Made by a program: the position numbers and the translations under genes. Below are positions 26,221 to 34,809 of a stretch of DNA of 64,000 nt, piece by piece. The stretch is from Bradyrhizobium sp. LTSP849. GTDB taxonomy: Bacteria > Pseudomonadota > Alphaproteobacteria > Rhizobiales > Xanthobacteraceae. The stretch spans positions 62,001 to 126,000 of the forward strand of contig NZ_JYMR01000031.1 of NCBI RefSeq assembly GCF_000938255.1, written 5' to 3'. Within the stretch, counting starts at the first letter, position 1. Each line of letters opens with the position of its first letter. The notes under the pieces are model-generated. The model had not been told where the DNA came from. It saw only the letters and a program-made list of their open reading frames with translations, and did not search any database.

Positions 26221-27138
26221 ATGGAATTGCATCAGCTCCGATGCTTCGTGGCGGCGGCCGAGCAGCTGCATTTCGGCCGGGCGGCGCAGCATCTCCAGAT
26301 GCTGCCTTCCGCGCTCGGCCGCCAGATCAGGCTCCTCGAGGAAGATCTTGGAACGCGGCTGTTCGCGCGGACGACGCGCGCGGTGTCGCTCACCGAGGAC
26401 GGTGCCACGCTCTTGCGCGACGCCCGCGCCATCCTCTCCCGTGTCGAGGCGGTCGAGAGCAATTTACGCAACCGCTCGCGCGCAGGCGCCGCACGCCGGC
26501 TGCGTGTCGGCGCGATCGACAGTGCGGCGGCTGGCCTGTTGCCGCCGCTCCTGCGCGACTTCCGCGCCAAGCATCCGGAGGTCGCGGTGCAGCTTCTGGA
26601 GGACAAGACCATCCGGCTGCTGCCGAAGATCCTGACCGGCGCGCTCGATCTCGCCTTCGTCCGACCGCCGGACCGCCCCGACAAGCGGCTCGAATTCCGC
26701 CATCTGCTTCAGGAGACTGCGATCGTGGCGTTCCCGCAGCGCCACGCGCTCGCCGCGCGCACGTCCATCACGCTGGCCGAGATCGCCGACGAGCCGATGC
26801 TGGTGCCGGACCGCCGCTCGCGGCCGCACAGCCACGACCTCACGATCAAACTGTTCGAGCAGGCTGGCCTGACGCCGCGCATCGTGCAGGTCGCCGACGA
26901 AAAGCAGACCATCATCCATCTGGTGGCTACGAAGCTCGGCGCTGCGATCGTGCCGCGCTGGACTACGCGGATGGCGGTCTCCGGCGTGCGCTTCGTGCCG
27001 CTCCGGCCGAAGCAGAGCGGCCCCGTCGGCCGGCTGCCTCTCGCTGCGGCATGGCTGCGCGGCTCGCGTGACCCGGCCCGCGATGCGATGCTGTTGGTGC
27101 TCGAGGCGCGCCTCCGCAGCTATGCGCGGGAGGCGTGA
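26221..27138 (+). CDS. LysR-family transcriptional regulator
   Basis: A 305-residue regulator with an N-terminal winged HTH (MELHQLRCFVAAAEQLHFGRAA onward to LFARTTRAV, residues 1-60) and a type 2 periplasmic-binding-like effector domain (about 90-300). GAGGGG precedes the ATG. It is divergent from the symporter/tartrate dehydrogenase operon and probably activates it in response to the substrate. The next gene, an aspartate-dehydrogenase-like enzyme, lies close downstream on the same strand and may be co-transcribed. Confidence 0.9.
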   Translation: MELHQLRCFVAAAEQLHFGRAAQHLQMLPSALGRQIRLLEEDLGTRLFARTTRAVSLTEDGATLLRDARAILSRVEAVESNLRNRSRAGAARRLRVGAIDSAAAGLLPPLLRDFRAKHPEVAVQLLEDKTIRLLPKILTGALDLAFVRPPDRPDKRLEFRHLLQETAIVAFPQRHALAARTSITLAEIADEPMLVPDRRSRPHSHDLTIKLFEQAGLTPRIVQVADEKQTIIHLVATKLGAAIVPRWTTRMAVSGVRFVPLRPKQSGPVGRLPLAAAWLRGSRDPARDAMLLVLEARLRSYAREA

Positions 27139-27176
27139 GGCGCTATGACATGGGCTTGGCAAGAAAGCGGGATGCG

Positions 27177-28001
27177 ATGACTGGACATAAGGCTTCAAAC
27201 GAATTGCGGGTGGCCATCGCGGGCCTGGGCTCGATCGGCGGCAAGATCGCGACCGCGCTCGATCAGGGCATCGAAGGCTTGACGCTGTCGGCGGTGGCCG
27301 TGCGCGATCCCGCCAAGCATCAGACTTTCCTCAGCAGCCTGCGCCGCTCGCCGCAAATCGTGCCGATCGACCAGCTCGGCGATGCTGCCGACATCGTGGT
27401 CGAATGCGCGCCGAGCAGCCAGCTGCGTGCGATCGTCGAGCCCGCGGTGAAGCGCGGCAAGGCCGCGGTCGTCGTTAGCGTCGGCGGGCTGCTCGACAAT
27501 TTTGATCTCGTCGATCTGGCCCGCGCCAATGGCGGCCGCATCATCGTGCCGACGGGGGCGCTGATCGGGCTCGATGCCGTCAACGCTGCTGCCATCGGCA
27601 CCATCCATTCGGTGAAGATGGTGACGCGCAAACCGATCGATGGGCTGAAGGGCGCGCCCTTCATCGTCCAGAACAACATCGACATCGACAATCTGCGCGA
27701 GCCGCTCAAGCTGTTCGAGGGCACCGCGCGCGAGGCCGCGAAGGGCTTTCCGGCCAATCTCAACGTCGCGGTGGCGCTGTCGCTCGCGGGCGTCGGGCCG
27801 GATCGCACGTCCGTCCAGATCTGGGCCGACCCGACCGTGACGCGCAACGTTCACCGCATCGAGGTCGAGGCGGATTCGGCGCGCTTCTCGATGTCGATTG
27901 AGAACATCCCGTCCGAAAATCCCAAGACGGGGCTGATCACGGCGCTGTCCGTGATCGCGCTGCTGCGCAAGCAGCGCGCCACGTTGTGTGTGGGAACGTA
28001 A
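27177..28001 (+). CDS. nadX: Aspartate dehydrogenase-like NAD(P)-dependent oxidoreductase
   Basis: A 274-residue enzyme of the aspartate dehydrogenase / DUF108 family, which oxidises L-aspartate to iminoaspartate or catalyses the reverse amination. The Rossmann motif VAIAGLGSIGGKIA is at about residues 11-24, VPTGALIGLDAVNAA is the typical active-site region, and the C-terminal half matches the family. Several starts are possible (GTG 27135 overlapping the LysR stop, ATG 27150, ATG 27177); I use the last because it gives the family length. It lies beside tartrate genes, so it could also act on another keto/amino acid. No nadA or nadC is nearby, which makes a dedicated NAD-synthesis role uncertain. 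Confidence 0.75.
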   Translation: MTGHKASNELRVAIAGLGSIGGKIATALDQGIEGLTLSAVAVRDPAKHQTFLSSLRRSPQIVPIDQLGDAADIVVECAPSSQLRAIVEPAVKRGKAAVVVSVGGLLDNFDLVDLARANGGRIIVPTGALIGLDAVNAAAIGTIHSVKMVTRKPIDGLKGAPFIVQNNIDIDNLREPLKLFEGTAREAAKGFPANLNVAVALSLAGVGPDRTSVQIWADPTVTRNVHRIEVEADSARFSMSIENIPSENPKTGLITALSVIALLRKQRATLCVGT

Positions 28002-28004
28002 TTC

Positions 28005-29309
28005 TTACGCGCCGGTGACACGCCAGATCACGTTGCCGACGTCGTCGGCCATCAGCAGCGACTTCTTGTCGGGGCCGATCACGACGCCAACCGGGCGGCC
28101 GTAGGATTCCTTCTCGTCCGGGGACAGGAAGCCCGACAGGATGTCGCGACCGGGGCCCGAGGGCTTGCCGTTCTCGAACGGAATGAACACCAGCTTGTAG
28201 CCGGACAGTGTGCTGCGATTCCACGAGCCGTGCTGGCCGATCACCATGCCGTCGGGGAAACCAGGCAGCGTCCCCGCGGGCATCCAGCACAGGCCGAGCG
28301 AAGCGGTGTGGCCGCCGAGCGCATAGTCAGGCGTCAGCGCCTTGGCGACCAGTGTCGGATCCTGCGGCACGCGATCGTCCACCGTCTTGCCCCAATAGCA
28401 ATAGGGCCAGCCGTAGAAGCCGCCGTCGCGCACTGAGGTGAGATAGTCCGGCGGCGTCTCGTCGCCGAGACCATCGCGCTCGTTGACGACGGTCCAGAGC
28501 ACACCCGTAGTTGGCTCCCAGGCAAGACCAACGGGATTGCGCAGGCCAGCGCCGAAGATGCGATGCGTGCCGGCGACGAGGTCGAGCTCATAGACCGCGG
28601 CGCGGCCTTCCTCGACCTCCATCCCCATCTCGGCGATATTGCTGAGCGAGCCGACGCCGGCATAGAGCTTCTTGCCGTCGGGGCTCGCGAGCAGACTGCG
28701 TGTCCAGTGGCCGCTCGGTTTGAATGTGGTGAGCCTTTTGCCAGCCGCGGTGATGCGGTCGGCATTGGCGACATAGGGAAAGGCCATCACGCCGTCGGTG
28801 TTGCCGACATAGAAGGTATCGCCGATCAGCGCCATGCCGAACGGCTGGCTGAGGTTTTCCATGAAGGCGCCGCGCACTTCGGCGACGCCGTCACCGTCCT
28901 TGTCGCGGAGCAGCGTGATGCGGTTGGCGCTGACGCCGAGGGCTGCGGCGCGCCGCATCGTCGCCTGCATCGCATAGTGAAACACCGATCTCGGGGCACC
29001 TGCGATCTGGGTTGCTTCCGCGATCAGCACGTCGCCGTTGGGCAGCACCTCGATCCAGCGCGGATGGTCGAGGCCGGCCGCGAACGCATTGACCTTGAGT
29101 CCGGGCGCGACCGTCGGCTTCTGCCCTTCGCTCCAGCCTCGCGCGGTCGGCATCTTCAACGTCGGCAGCGCGCCTTGCGGCTTCGCTTCGGGAATCGACG
29201 GCGCCTGGCCCCAGGCGGGCGCGGGCGCGGTGCCCGACAGCTTTCGCCATTGCAGCGCGATGCCGCCGACGAACGCGACGAACTGCGCAAAGATGCTGGA
29301 AAAGGTCAT
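28005..29309 (-). CDS. Sorbosone dehydrogenase-like PQQ-type beta-propeller protein
   Basis: A 434-residue protein with an N-terminal hydrophobic segment (signal anchor, about residues 3-22) and a six-bladed beta-propeller of the sorbosone/glucose dehydrogenase family. Characteristic blocks are GLDHPRWIEVLPNGDVLIAE, AGLRNPVGLAWEP, GFYGWPYCYWG and HGSWNRS near the end. Members oxidise sugars with PQQ in the periplasm, but many are uncharacterised. The ATG at 29309 follows AGGGGA and starts the signal segment. It converges with the aspartate-dehydrogenase-like gene, with only 3 bases between stop codons. No PQQ synthesis genes are in the window. Confidence 0.8.
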   Translation of the reverse strand: MTFSSIFAQFVAFVGGIALQWRKLSGTAPAPAWGQAPSIPEAKPQGALPTLKMPTARGWSEGQKPTVAPGLKVNAFAAGLDHPRWIEVLPNGDVLIAEATQIAGAPRSVFHYAMQATMRRAAALGVSANRITLLRDKDGDGVAEVRGAFMENLSQPFGMALIGDTFYVGNTDGVMAFPYVANADRITAAGKRLTTFKPSGHWTRSLLASPDGKKLYAGVGSLSNIAEMGMEVEEGRAAVYELDLVAGTHRIFGAGLRNPVGLAWEPTTGVLWTVVNERDGLGDETPPDYLTSVRDGGFYGWPYCYWGKTVDDRVPQDPTLVAKALTPDYALGGHTASLGLCWMPAGTLPGFPDGMVIGQHGSWNRSTLSGYKLVFIPFENGKPSGPGRDILSGFLSPDEKESYGRPVGVVIGPDKKSLLMADDVGNVIWRVTGA

Positions 29310-29550
29310 GAAAATCCCCTGTCGAACCTGCGGCACTGTGCAACGACGAATCGTCCAAAGCCCCGCGCGGGCTCAGACCGGATCGTCGACCTCTCCAGAT
29401 CGAGGATGGAATGTCGTCGTGCCGTTTTGCGCGCGCATCCAACTTGGTAGCGGTAAAAAGGTCAACCTGCGCGGCTCGGATCGGGCCGTTTAGCGTGTGC
29501 GCAGATGGCAGCCCGCCGAATTTGCATGGCAAGGATGCGAGTCCATCACC

Positions 29551-29696
29551 GTCATCCTGAGGTGCCGAGCCATGGGGCGCAGCGCGCCACATGGGGAGCC
29601 TCGAAGGATGGACGGCCCGGCTGCATCTCGGCCGTGCATCCTTCGAGGCTCGGCTCACGATGCATTCGCATCGCAAACCTCGCACCTCAGGATGAC
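29551..29696. repeat. Nested palindromic repeat in a 427-base gene-free gap
   Basis: The only structure in the gap 29310-29736. The outer arms are GTCATCCTGAGGTGC at 29551 and its inverse GCACCTCAGGATGAC at 29682-29696. Inner arms are GAGCCTCGAAGGATG at 29596 and GCATCCTTCGAGGCTC at 29636. It looks like a dispersed repeat of the kind frequent in Bradyrhizobium genomes. The rest of the gap shows no gene. Confidence 0.75.
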
Positions 29697-29736
29697 GGGA
29701 TCAGCAGCGGTGTTGTTGCAGGAAGTACCCCGCCCG

Positions 29737-30363
29737 TCAGCGCGGCGACAAAAACGGAATGATCATCGGGACGCGGCGGCAATAGTCGCCGTAGGCGTCT
29801 TCGCCGAGCTCCTTGGACAGGAACACCTCTTCCATCCGGCCCTTCTGCCACATGCCGAGCGAGATCAGGATGGCGCCGAGGATCGTCGTGACGGCGCCAA
29901 TCGCGATGCCGGTGACGAGCATGCCGAAGATCAGTCCGGTGTAGATCGGGTGACGCACGATGCCGTAGGGGCCGGTGTCGATGACGCGGTGGTCTTCCTT
30001 GTGGGTGATGGTGTTGGACCAGAATTTTCCGAGGTGCAGCCGGCCCCACCAGGCGAAGGCGATGCCGGCGATCGAGAGAACCGCGGCGATGGTGATGCCG
30101 GTGTTGCCGAGCACCCAGAGCGGCTTCCAGCCCAGGATCTCCGCAATCCACGGCGTGTACAGGATGCCGCCGACCAGGATCGGCAGGCGATAGCGCTGCG
30201 ACTCGAGCGTCATGACCTGCTTCTTGGTCCGCCCCTGCCAGAACGAGGCGCCCACCCAGCTGGCGAGAAAGGCTAGCCAGATCAGGGCCAGGAGTTCGGT
30301 CGGCCAGGTCGTGGTCCAACCACCCCAGGCGACAGAGAGAAGCTTGCTGAAATCAAAGGACAT
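29737..30363 (-). CDS. Isoprenylcysteine carboxyl methyltransferase-family membrane protein
   Basis: A 208-residue membrane protein with about five transmembrane segments. The C-terminal signature DTGPYGIVRHPIYTGLI and the later ME-E residues before a Tyr/Cys/Arg stretch are the SAM-binding motifs of the ICMT/PEMT superfamily. Bacterial members methylate lipids or small molecules rather than prenylated proteins; the substrate is unknown. It lies 30 bases downstream of the epimerase gene on the same strand, so both are probably one operon. Confidence 0.8.
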   Translation of the reverse strand: MSFDFSKLLSVAWGGWTTTWPTELLALIWLAFLASWVGASFWQGRTKKQVMTLESQRYRLPILVGGILYTPWIAEILGWKPLWVLGNTGITIAAVLSIAGIAFAWWGRLHLGKFWSNTITHKEDHRVIDTGPYGIVRHPIYTGLIFGMLVTGIAIGAVTTILGAILISLGMWQKGRMEEVFLSKELGEDAYGDYCRRVPMIIPFLSPR

Positions 30364-30393
30364 GCGGAAAGGTTCTTTGGGTTGGGCGGCGGC

Positions 30394-31425
30394 TCAGCTC
30401 GCGCGCGAAGAGAGCGCGTGATGCTCGATGGCGCCGGAGGCTGGCTCGCCGCCGCAGGCGAGCAGATGGGTGATGGTTTCGCGCAGCACGGGTTCGATCG
30501 GGCGCGGCGCATAGCCGAGCTCGGTGCGCGCCTTGCCGATCGAGAGATCGCTTGCGGCAAGCGCAATGCGCACGCCCTCGGCGGTGCCGTTGGGCGGCCG
30601 GCGCGTAATGCGATCGGAGATCGATTCGAGCATGATGGCGGAGAGTTCGGCGATCTTGCCGGGAACGACGACGGGATACTGCCGCCGTCCGCTCATCGCG
30701 GACATCATCCGCAAGATCTGGCCAAGCCTGACGCAATCGCCGCCGAGGATGTAGCGCTGGCCGATGCGGCCGCGCTCCATCGTCAGCACCAGGCCCATGG
30801 CGACGTCGCGGACGTCGACGAGGTTGACCAGGAAGTCGAGATGCGGCTGCACCTTCTTCTGGAGGAAGTACCACAGCATCGCCGTCGGCGGCGTCAGATT
30901 GTGGTCGGCAGGTCCGATCGGCATGGTCGGCGTGCCGATGACGAGCGGGAAGCCCGCAGCCGCAGCCTTCGCGGCGTGGTGCTCGGCGAGCGACTTCGAC
31001 CGCGTATAGGCGCCGGGCATCGCGTCGGCCGGCTGGAGCGCCTCCTCGGCGGCAACACCGTTGAGGTTCGAATAGGGGAACAGGATCGATTCCGTCGAGC
31101 AGTGCAGGAAGCGCGAGACGCTGCGCTTCATCGCGGCTGCCAGCACGACCTCGGTGCCGCGGTAATTGACATCGTGAAAGGCCTGCTTGTCGGCGACCCA
31201 CATGCCGGGCAGGCCGGCGAGATGATAGACCTGATCGACGCCGGCAAGCGCGGCATCGACCGCGGCGCCATCCAGCACCGAGCCGTGCACATATTCAACG
31301 TCCCCGTTGGCCGCGGCCGGCGGCCGGACATCGAGAACACGTACCCGCTGCCCACGGGCGCGGAGCGCTTCGACGAGATGCTGTCCGATGAAACCACTGC
31401 CACCGGTAACCAGTACGAGATTCAT
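30394..31425 (-). CDS. NAD-dependent epimerase/dehydratase (HpnA-like)
   Basis: A 343-residue extended SDR. GGSGFIG near the N-terminus binds NAD(P), and AYTRSK supplies the catalytic Tyr and Lys. The blocks HCSTESILFPY and PIGPADHNLTPPT resemble hopanoid-associated sugar epimerases (HpnA) and dihydroflavonol reductase-like enzymes. Hopanoids are made by Bradyrhizobium, but no other hopanoid gene is in the window, so pathway assignment is open. It precedes an ICMT-like methyltransferase gene by 30 bases and follows the Mpo1-like gene by 32 bases, all on one strand, suggesting a lipid-related operon of three genes. Confidence 0.78.
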   Translation of the reverse strand: MNLVLVTGGSGFIGQHLVEALRARGQRVRVLDVRPPAAANGDVEYVHGSVLDGAAVDAALAGVDQVYHLAGLPGMWVADKQAFHDVNYRGTEVVLAAAMKRSVSRFLHCSTESILFPYSNLNGVAAEEALQPADAMPGAYTRSKSLAEHHAAKAAAAGFPLVIGTPTMPIGPADHNLTPPTAMLWYFLQKKVQPHLDFLVNLVDVRDVAMGLVLTMERGRIGQRYILGGDCVRLGQILRMMSAMSGRRQYPVVVPGKIAELSAIMLESISDRITRRPPNGTAEGVRIALAASDLSIGKARTELGYAPRPIEPVLRETITHLLACGGEPASGAIEHHALSSRAS

Positions 31426-31457
31426 GAAGAAGGTTTTGCTGTTCCGCTTCTAGCAAG

Positions 31458-31976
31458 CTATCGGGTTGAAAGGGAGTTGGTCGGAAGAGGCGCGAGAATC
31501 GCGGCAAGGTCGCGACGAAAACCCAGTGCAATGAATAATTTCGCCATGACGAACATCGGTCCCAGCAGGAAATGAGTGGGGTGGTCGACCATTGACGGCT
31601 GCCGCTCCTCAAACACCCTGTGGCCGACGATCTGCGATGCGACGCCAAACCCGATCAGCACCGCAAAAATCGACCACATCATGGCAATCGAGACCTGATT
31701 GCCGATCGCGGTTGCGACCGAAAGAAGCACAATCATCGCCGCGAGGATGCCGAGGCCAATCCCGGCGTCCAGCATCAGCCAGTATACCAGCACTGGCAGG
31801 GCCAAAATCGCCGCCAGGCTCACCTCGACCCCGAACACCGGGAAATGGACCAGCGTCAGCGGCAGCGTTGCGCCGGTGAAGAGCAGGAGAATACCGACCA
31901 CATGCATCGCGCAGTTCCAGGGATCGCGGTGGTATTCGACATAATCGGCCAGTTGGCGTTGAAAATAGCCAGCCAT
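31458..31976 (-). CDS. Mpo1-like / DUF962 membrane protein
   Basis: A 172-residue membrane protein of the DUF962/Mpo1 family. The yeast founding member is an Fe(II)-dependent dioxygenase that removes one carbon from 2-hydroxy fatty acids. YHRDPWNCAMHVVG near residue 17 and WSIFAVLIGFGVASQIVGHRVFE in the middle carry the conserved histidines, and DHPTHFLLGPMF holds another. The frame is open upstream, but the start MAGYFQRQ at 31976 gives the usual length and homology begins there. It heads the probable operon with the epimerase and methyltransferase genes. Confidence 0.82.
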   Translation of the reverse strand: MAGYFQRQLADYVEYHRDPWNCAMHVVGILLLFTGATLPLTLVHFPVFGVEVSLAAILALPVLVYWLMLDAGIGLGILAAMIVLLSVATAIGNQVSIAMMWSIFAVLIGFGVASQIVGHRVFEERQPSMVDHPTHFLLGPMFVMAKLFIALGFRRDLAAILAPLPTNSLSTR

Positions 31977-32149
31977 CTTGGTCTCATGCAGCACGGGGTC
32001 GGGGAAGGACGAACAGAGGCTATAGCACCGGAGCGGGCACTGCACAAACCTGCGCTCTTGTCGCACAAAACCGCGCTGTCGCGCTGTGAGACGGGTCACA
32101 AAACAGTCAGGACTTCAACAGGTTCCGTCGGGTGGCGAAGCGCGTGCGC

Positions 32150-32821
32150 TCAGTGCTTCTTGGCGGGCTTTTTCGTCGCAGGCGCGGGCGCCGCAGCCGG
32201 GTGCGCAGGCTGTTCTTCGGGCACCTTGGCAAAGGTCAGGATTTGCAACTGGCCGTTGACCGCCGAGGTCGGCTTGGCGCGGTCGAGGAACTGTTCCTCG
32301 CCGAGGCCGATCGGCTGGAGCCGCTTGGTCGAGATCTTGAAGGTGTTCACCAGCACGTCGCGGATCGCGTCCGCCCGGCGCTGGCTCAGGATCGCATTGG
32401 CCTCTCGTGTCTTCGCATTGGATTCAACATGGCCGACGATCAGGAATGTGTAGGGCAGCAGCGAGGCGTGAACCAGCGCGTCCGCGAGCCGGCCGACGGT
32501 CTGGTAGGAGTCCGGCTGGATGATCGGCGTGTCGGCGTCGAACTGGATCTGCGCGTTGAAGGCGGGCAGCTTGGCGAGGTCGGGCGCGATCGGTGGCCGG
32601 TTCACCGGACCCGGATCGTTCTTGATCCTGGCCTTGGCCCGCTCCATCACCTGCTGCTTCAGCGCAGGGATGTCGACCTCGGCGGCCTCCTCGAAATGAT
32701 TGAGCTTGCCGACGATGTCGTCACGGGTCGGCGCCGTCTGCGCGCCCGCGGTGCCCGCGAGCAGACCTAGGCCCAGCGCGATGCCAATTCCGGCGGTGGT
32801 GAGCCCGGTTGCGCGCATCAT
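32150..32821 (-). CDS. OmpA-family exported protein
   Basis: A 223-residue protein with a signal peptide (ending near AGA at residue 26), a short helical region and a C-terminal OmpA-like peptidoglycan-binding domain (about 85-200): IQFDADTPIIQPDS, LIVGHVESN and LSQRRADAIRDVL are the typical blocks. The tail is Pro/Ala/Lys-rich. The start ATG at 32821 overlaps the stop of the preceding gene as ATGA, so I reject the longer frame running through that gene. Translational coupling links it to the Cys-rich exported protein. A role in anchoring the envelope is likely from the domain. Confidence 0.85.
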   Translation of the reverse strand: MMRATGLTTAGIGIALGLGLLAGTAGAQTAPTRDDIVGKLNHFEEAAEVDIPALKQQVMERAKARIKNDPGPVNRPPIAPDLAKLPAFNAQIQFDADTPIIQPDSYQTVGRLADALVHASLLPYTFLIVGHVESNAKTREANAILSQRRADAIRDVLVNTFKISTKRLQPIGLGEEQFLDRAKPTSAVNGQLQILTFAKVPEEQPAHPAAAPAPATKKPAKKH

Positions 32822-33234
32822 CGGTATCCCGCGTCGTCGACGGCCTTCAGGCAGTTGTTGCTGATGCCCTTCGGTGTCGAGACCAGGCAGGGGATCGACT
32901 TGCTGGTCTCCTTGGTCGAGCCGCCGCAGACCTTGACGATCTCGCGCTGGCAGACGTTCGCGACCGTGACGCGGGCGGCCACCCGCTTCAGGATGGCGTC
33001 GAAGGCCGTGAGGTAGTCGGTCTGGCATTGCGGCGACAGCACATCCCGGTTGCGGGACAGGCATTCCTTCAGCCGGGTCGAGTCCGGATTGACGCCGCGG
33101 CAATTGGCGACGATTTCCGCGCCGCAACTCTTGGCCAGCAGCCCGAGCGAATCGCCAAAGCTCATGGTCTCCGCCGTCGCAAGCGACGGCATCCCCAATG
33201 CAAGCACGATCAATGTGATGGAGCCCCGGACCAT
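32818..33234 (-). CDS. Exported cysteine-rich repeat protein
   Basis: A 138-residue protein with a signal peptide (cleavage near TAET, about residue 22). The mature part carries cysteine-rich repeats of the type CGAEIxxxC...CL...C, with eight cysteines that could form disulfides in the periplasm. Such short repeat proteins are frequent in Bradyrhizobium; the function is unknown. I chose the ATG at 33234 since it begins the signal peptide; a TTG at 33270 would add 12 residues. The stop overlaps the OmpA-family start by four bases. Confidence 0.75.
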   Translation of the reverse strand: MVRGSITLIVLALGMPSLATAETMSFGDSLGLLAKSCGAEIVANCRGVNPDSTRLKECLSRNRDVLSPQCQTDYLTAFDAILKRVAARVTVANVCQREIVKVCGGSTKETSKSIPCLVSTPKGISNNCLKAVDDAGYR

Positions 33235-33369
33235 GGCTGCATCTGATACGGGGAAGTTCGCGATGGTCAAGGGGCGTTCGGGCCAGAACTGTCGAGAGTC
33301 CGACGAGTGCGGCGAACAGTCCTCACTCCGTGGCGTGCGCGCGGGCCTACCGGCTGATTCCCAACCGCA

Positions 33370-34212
33370 TCACCGCAGGCTGGCGTGGAGTTCCGGCGGC
33401 CCGCCCAACCTGTATCGCAGCGAGAGCGGAGTGCTGCCGTCGATGTCGGTGATGCCGAACTGCGCGCCCAGTTCGGCACCGATCAAGGCCCTGCCCGAAT
33501 AGTGCATGAGATCGCCGGACGCGTAGAGGGCTGCTATGACCCGGCCCGTGAACTGCGGCGATTCCCGCTTGGCCGTCGGTCTCGCTTCGGGCGGCAAGCT
33601 GGCGATGTACGCACGGGCGCGTTCAGTATCGAGGCCACCCATCCAGATCGAGACGGCGGCGACGTTGTGGGGACGCAACTCCTTCGCCATGTCCGCCGCC
33701 ATCTTGTCGGCGCCCGCCTTCTGCGCACCATAGACGGGGCTGTGATAATAAGCGACTGCCCCATAATGCCCCGTATTGACGATCAGCCCACGGCCGTTCG
33801 CAATCAACAAGGGTGCTGCATAGAAGCTGGCCACGAAATGCGATCGCAGCCCGATCATTATCAGATCGGCCGCCTCCAACGGCTTCTCCCAGAACCCTCC
33901 GGGCAGTGTCAGCCCGACCGCCTTCACCGCGTTGTTGACGAGCAAGTCGAGACGGCCATGATCGCGTCCGACCCGAGCGAACAACTCTGCTACGGCCTCG
34001 TCATTGGAATGATCGATGCACATCGGGATGCCCTTGCCGCCGGCTTCGCTGACAAGCGTCGCCGTCTCCGCCACTGTGCCGCCATAGGGCGAGTCATCCG
34101 GCGTCTGGCTGCGTCCTGTCACATATACGGTTGCGCCGGACCGTCCAAGTGCGATGGCGATACCCTTGCCCGCTCCCCGGCTGCCTCCCGTAACTACGGC
34201 CACCACATTCAT
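33370..34212 (-). CDS. DHRS1-like short-chain dehydrogenase
   Basis: A 280-residue SDR. The cofactor motif TGGSRGAGKG is at about residues 8-17, NNAV follows, and YGAQK supplies Tyr and Lys. The blocks CIDHSNDEAV and DMAKELRPHNVAAVSIW resemble the DHRS1 group. The usual Ser-Ser before the Tyr is replaced by Gly-His in NTGHYG, so the serine of the triad is unclear. The gene is divergent from a HxlR regulator across 164 bases, which suggests that it is that regulator's target. The substrate is unknown. Confidence 0.85.
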   Translation of the reverse strand: MNVVAVVTGGSRGAGKGIAIALGRSGATVYVTGRSQTPDDSPYGGTVAETATLVSEAGGKGIPMCIDHSNDEAVAELFARVGRDHGRLDLLVNNAVKAVGLTLPGGFWEKPLEAADLIMIGLRSHFVASFYAAPLLIANGRGLIVNTGHYGAVAYYHSPVYGAQKAGADKMAADMAKELRPHNVAAVSIWMGGLDTERARAYIASLPPEARPTAKRESPQFTGRVIAALYASGDLMHYSGRALIGAELGAQFGITDIDGSTPLSLRYRLGGPPELHASLR

Positions 34213-34376
34213 GATCTATCCCTCGCGATGCTTCGGGCGCGAGCCTGACGGCCGGCACCAGTTCTCGTGTCCAAATGCCCGCCATAAGGGCCGAACTGCT
34301 TCCGCGGAGAATAGGGAGCGTGGTATTCAAAGCGCAAGAACGCACCACAAAGTGCAATACACACCCTTAGGTAACT

Positions 34377-34763
34377 ATGGCCAAAATTTCCCAAAGCTCT
34401 TCGCAGATATGTTCCACAGCCGAGATCGAGGACGCCTTGAAGGTGCTTGAAGGCCGATGGAAAGCACTCATCCTATTCCATCTTTTTCGCGCGCCGGTGC
34501 TCCGGTTTTCGGAACTGCGTCGCGCAATTCCTGGCGTCTCTCAAAAGATGTTGATCCAGCAACTCCGTGATCTGGAAGGGGACGGCGTCGTTGTCCGCAA
34601 GGTTTACTCTGAAGTGCCTCCCAAGGTGGAGTATGCTCTGACAGAGGAAGGATTGGCTCTGCGTCCGGCGCTGGTTGCACTTAAGTTATGGGCAGCGTCA
34701 CGGAAGGGAAATCTCTTGAATCCGCCAACGAACATCTCCGCGGCCAATTCTAATGAGTCCTGA
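34377..34763 (+). CDS. HxlR-family transcriptional regulator
   Basis: A 128-residue winged-helix regulator. ALKVLEGRWKALILFHL, RFSELRRAIPGVSQKMLIQQLRDLE and the wing KVEYALTEEG are the HxlR hallmarks. Members often respond to electrophiles, quinones or oxidants and control a neighbouring reductase gene. Here the divergent gene encodes a DHRS1-like SDR. The shared gap is locally A/T-richer, but I found no convincing palindrome. The gene converges with uvrD. Confidence 0.9.
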   Translation: MAKISQSSSQICSTAEIEDALKVLEGRWKALILFHLFRAPVLRFSELRRAIPGVSQKMLIQQLRDLEGDGVVVRKVYSEVPPKVEYALTEEGLALRPALVALKLWAASRKGNLLNPPTNISAANSNES

Positions 34764-34809
34764 GCCTGGATTGTAGCAAGCGGAGTTAAGTGAGCGGGGC
34801 GCGATGCGC

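Noticed and set aside
32822..33127. N-terminal extension of the OmpA-family frame through the Cys-rich gene
   Set aside because: The extension overlaps the Cys-rich gene in another frame and lacks a signal peptide; the ATG at 32821 begins a normal signal peptide and overlaps the upstream stop as ATGA.
34213..34376. Operator for the HxlR regulator
   Set aside because: The gap is somewhat A/T-rich, but I could not find a convincing inverted repeat.
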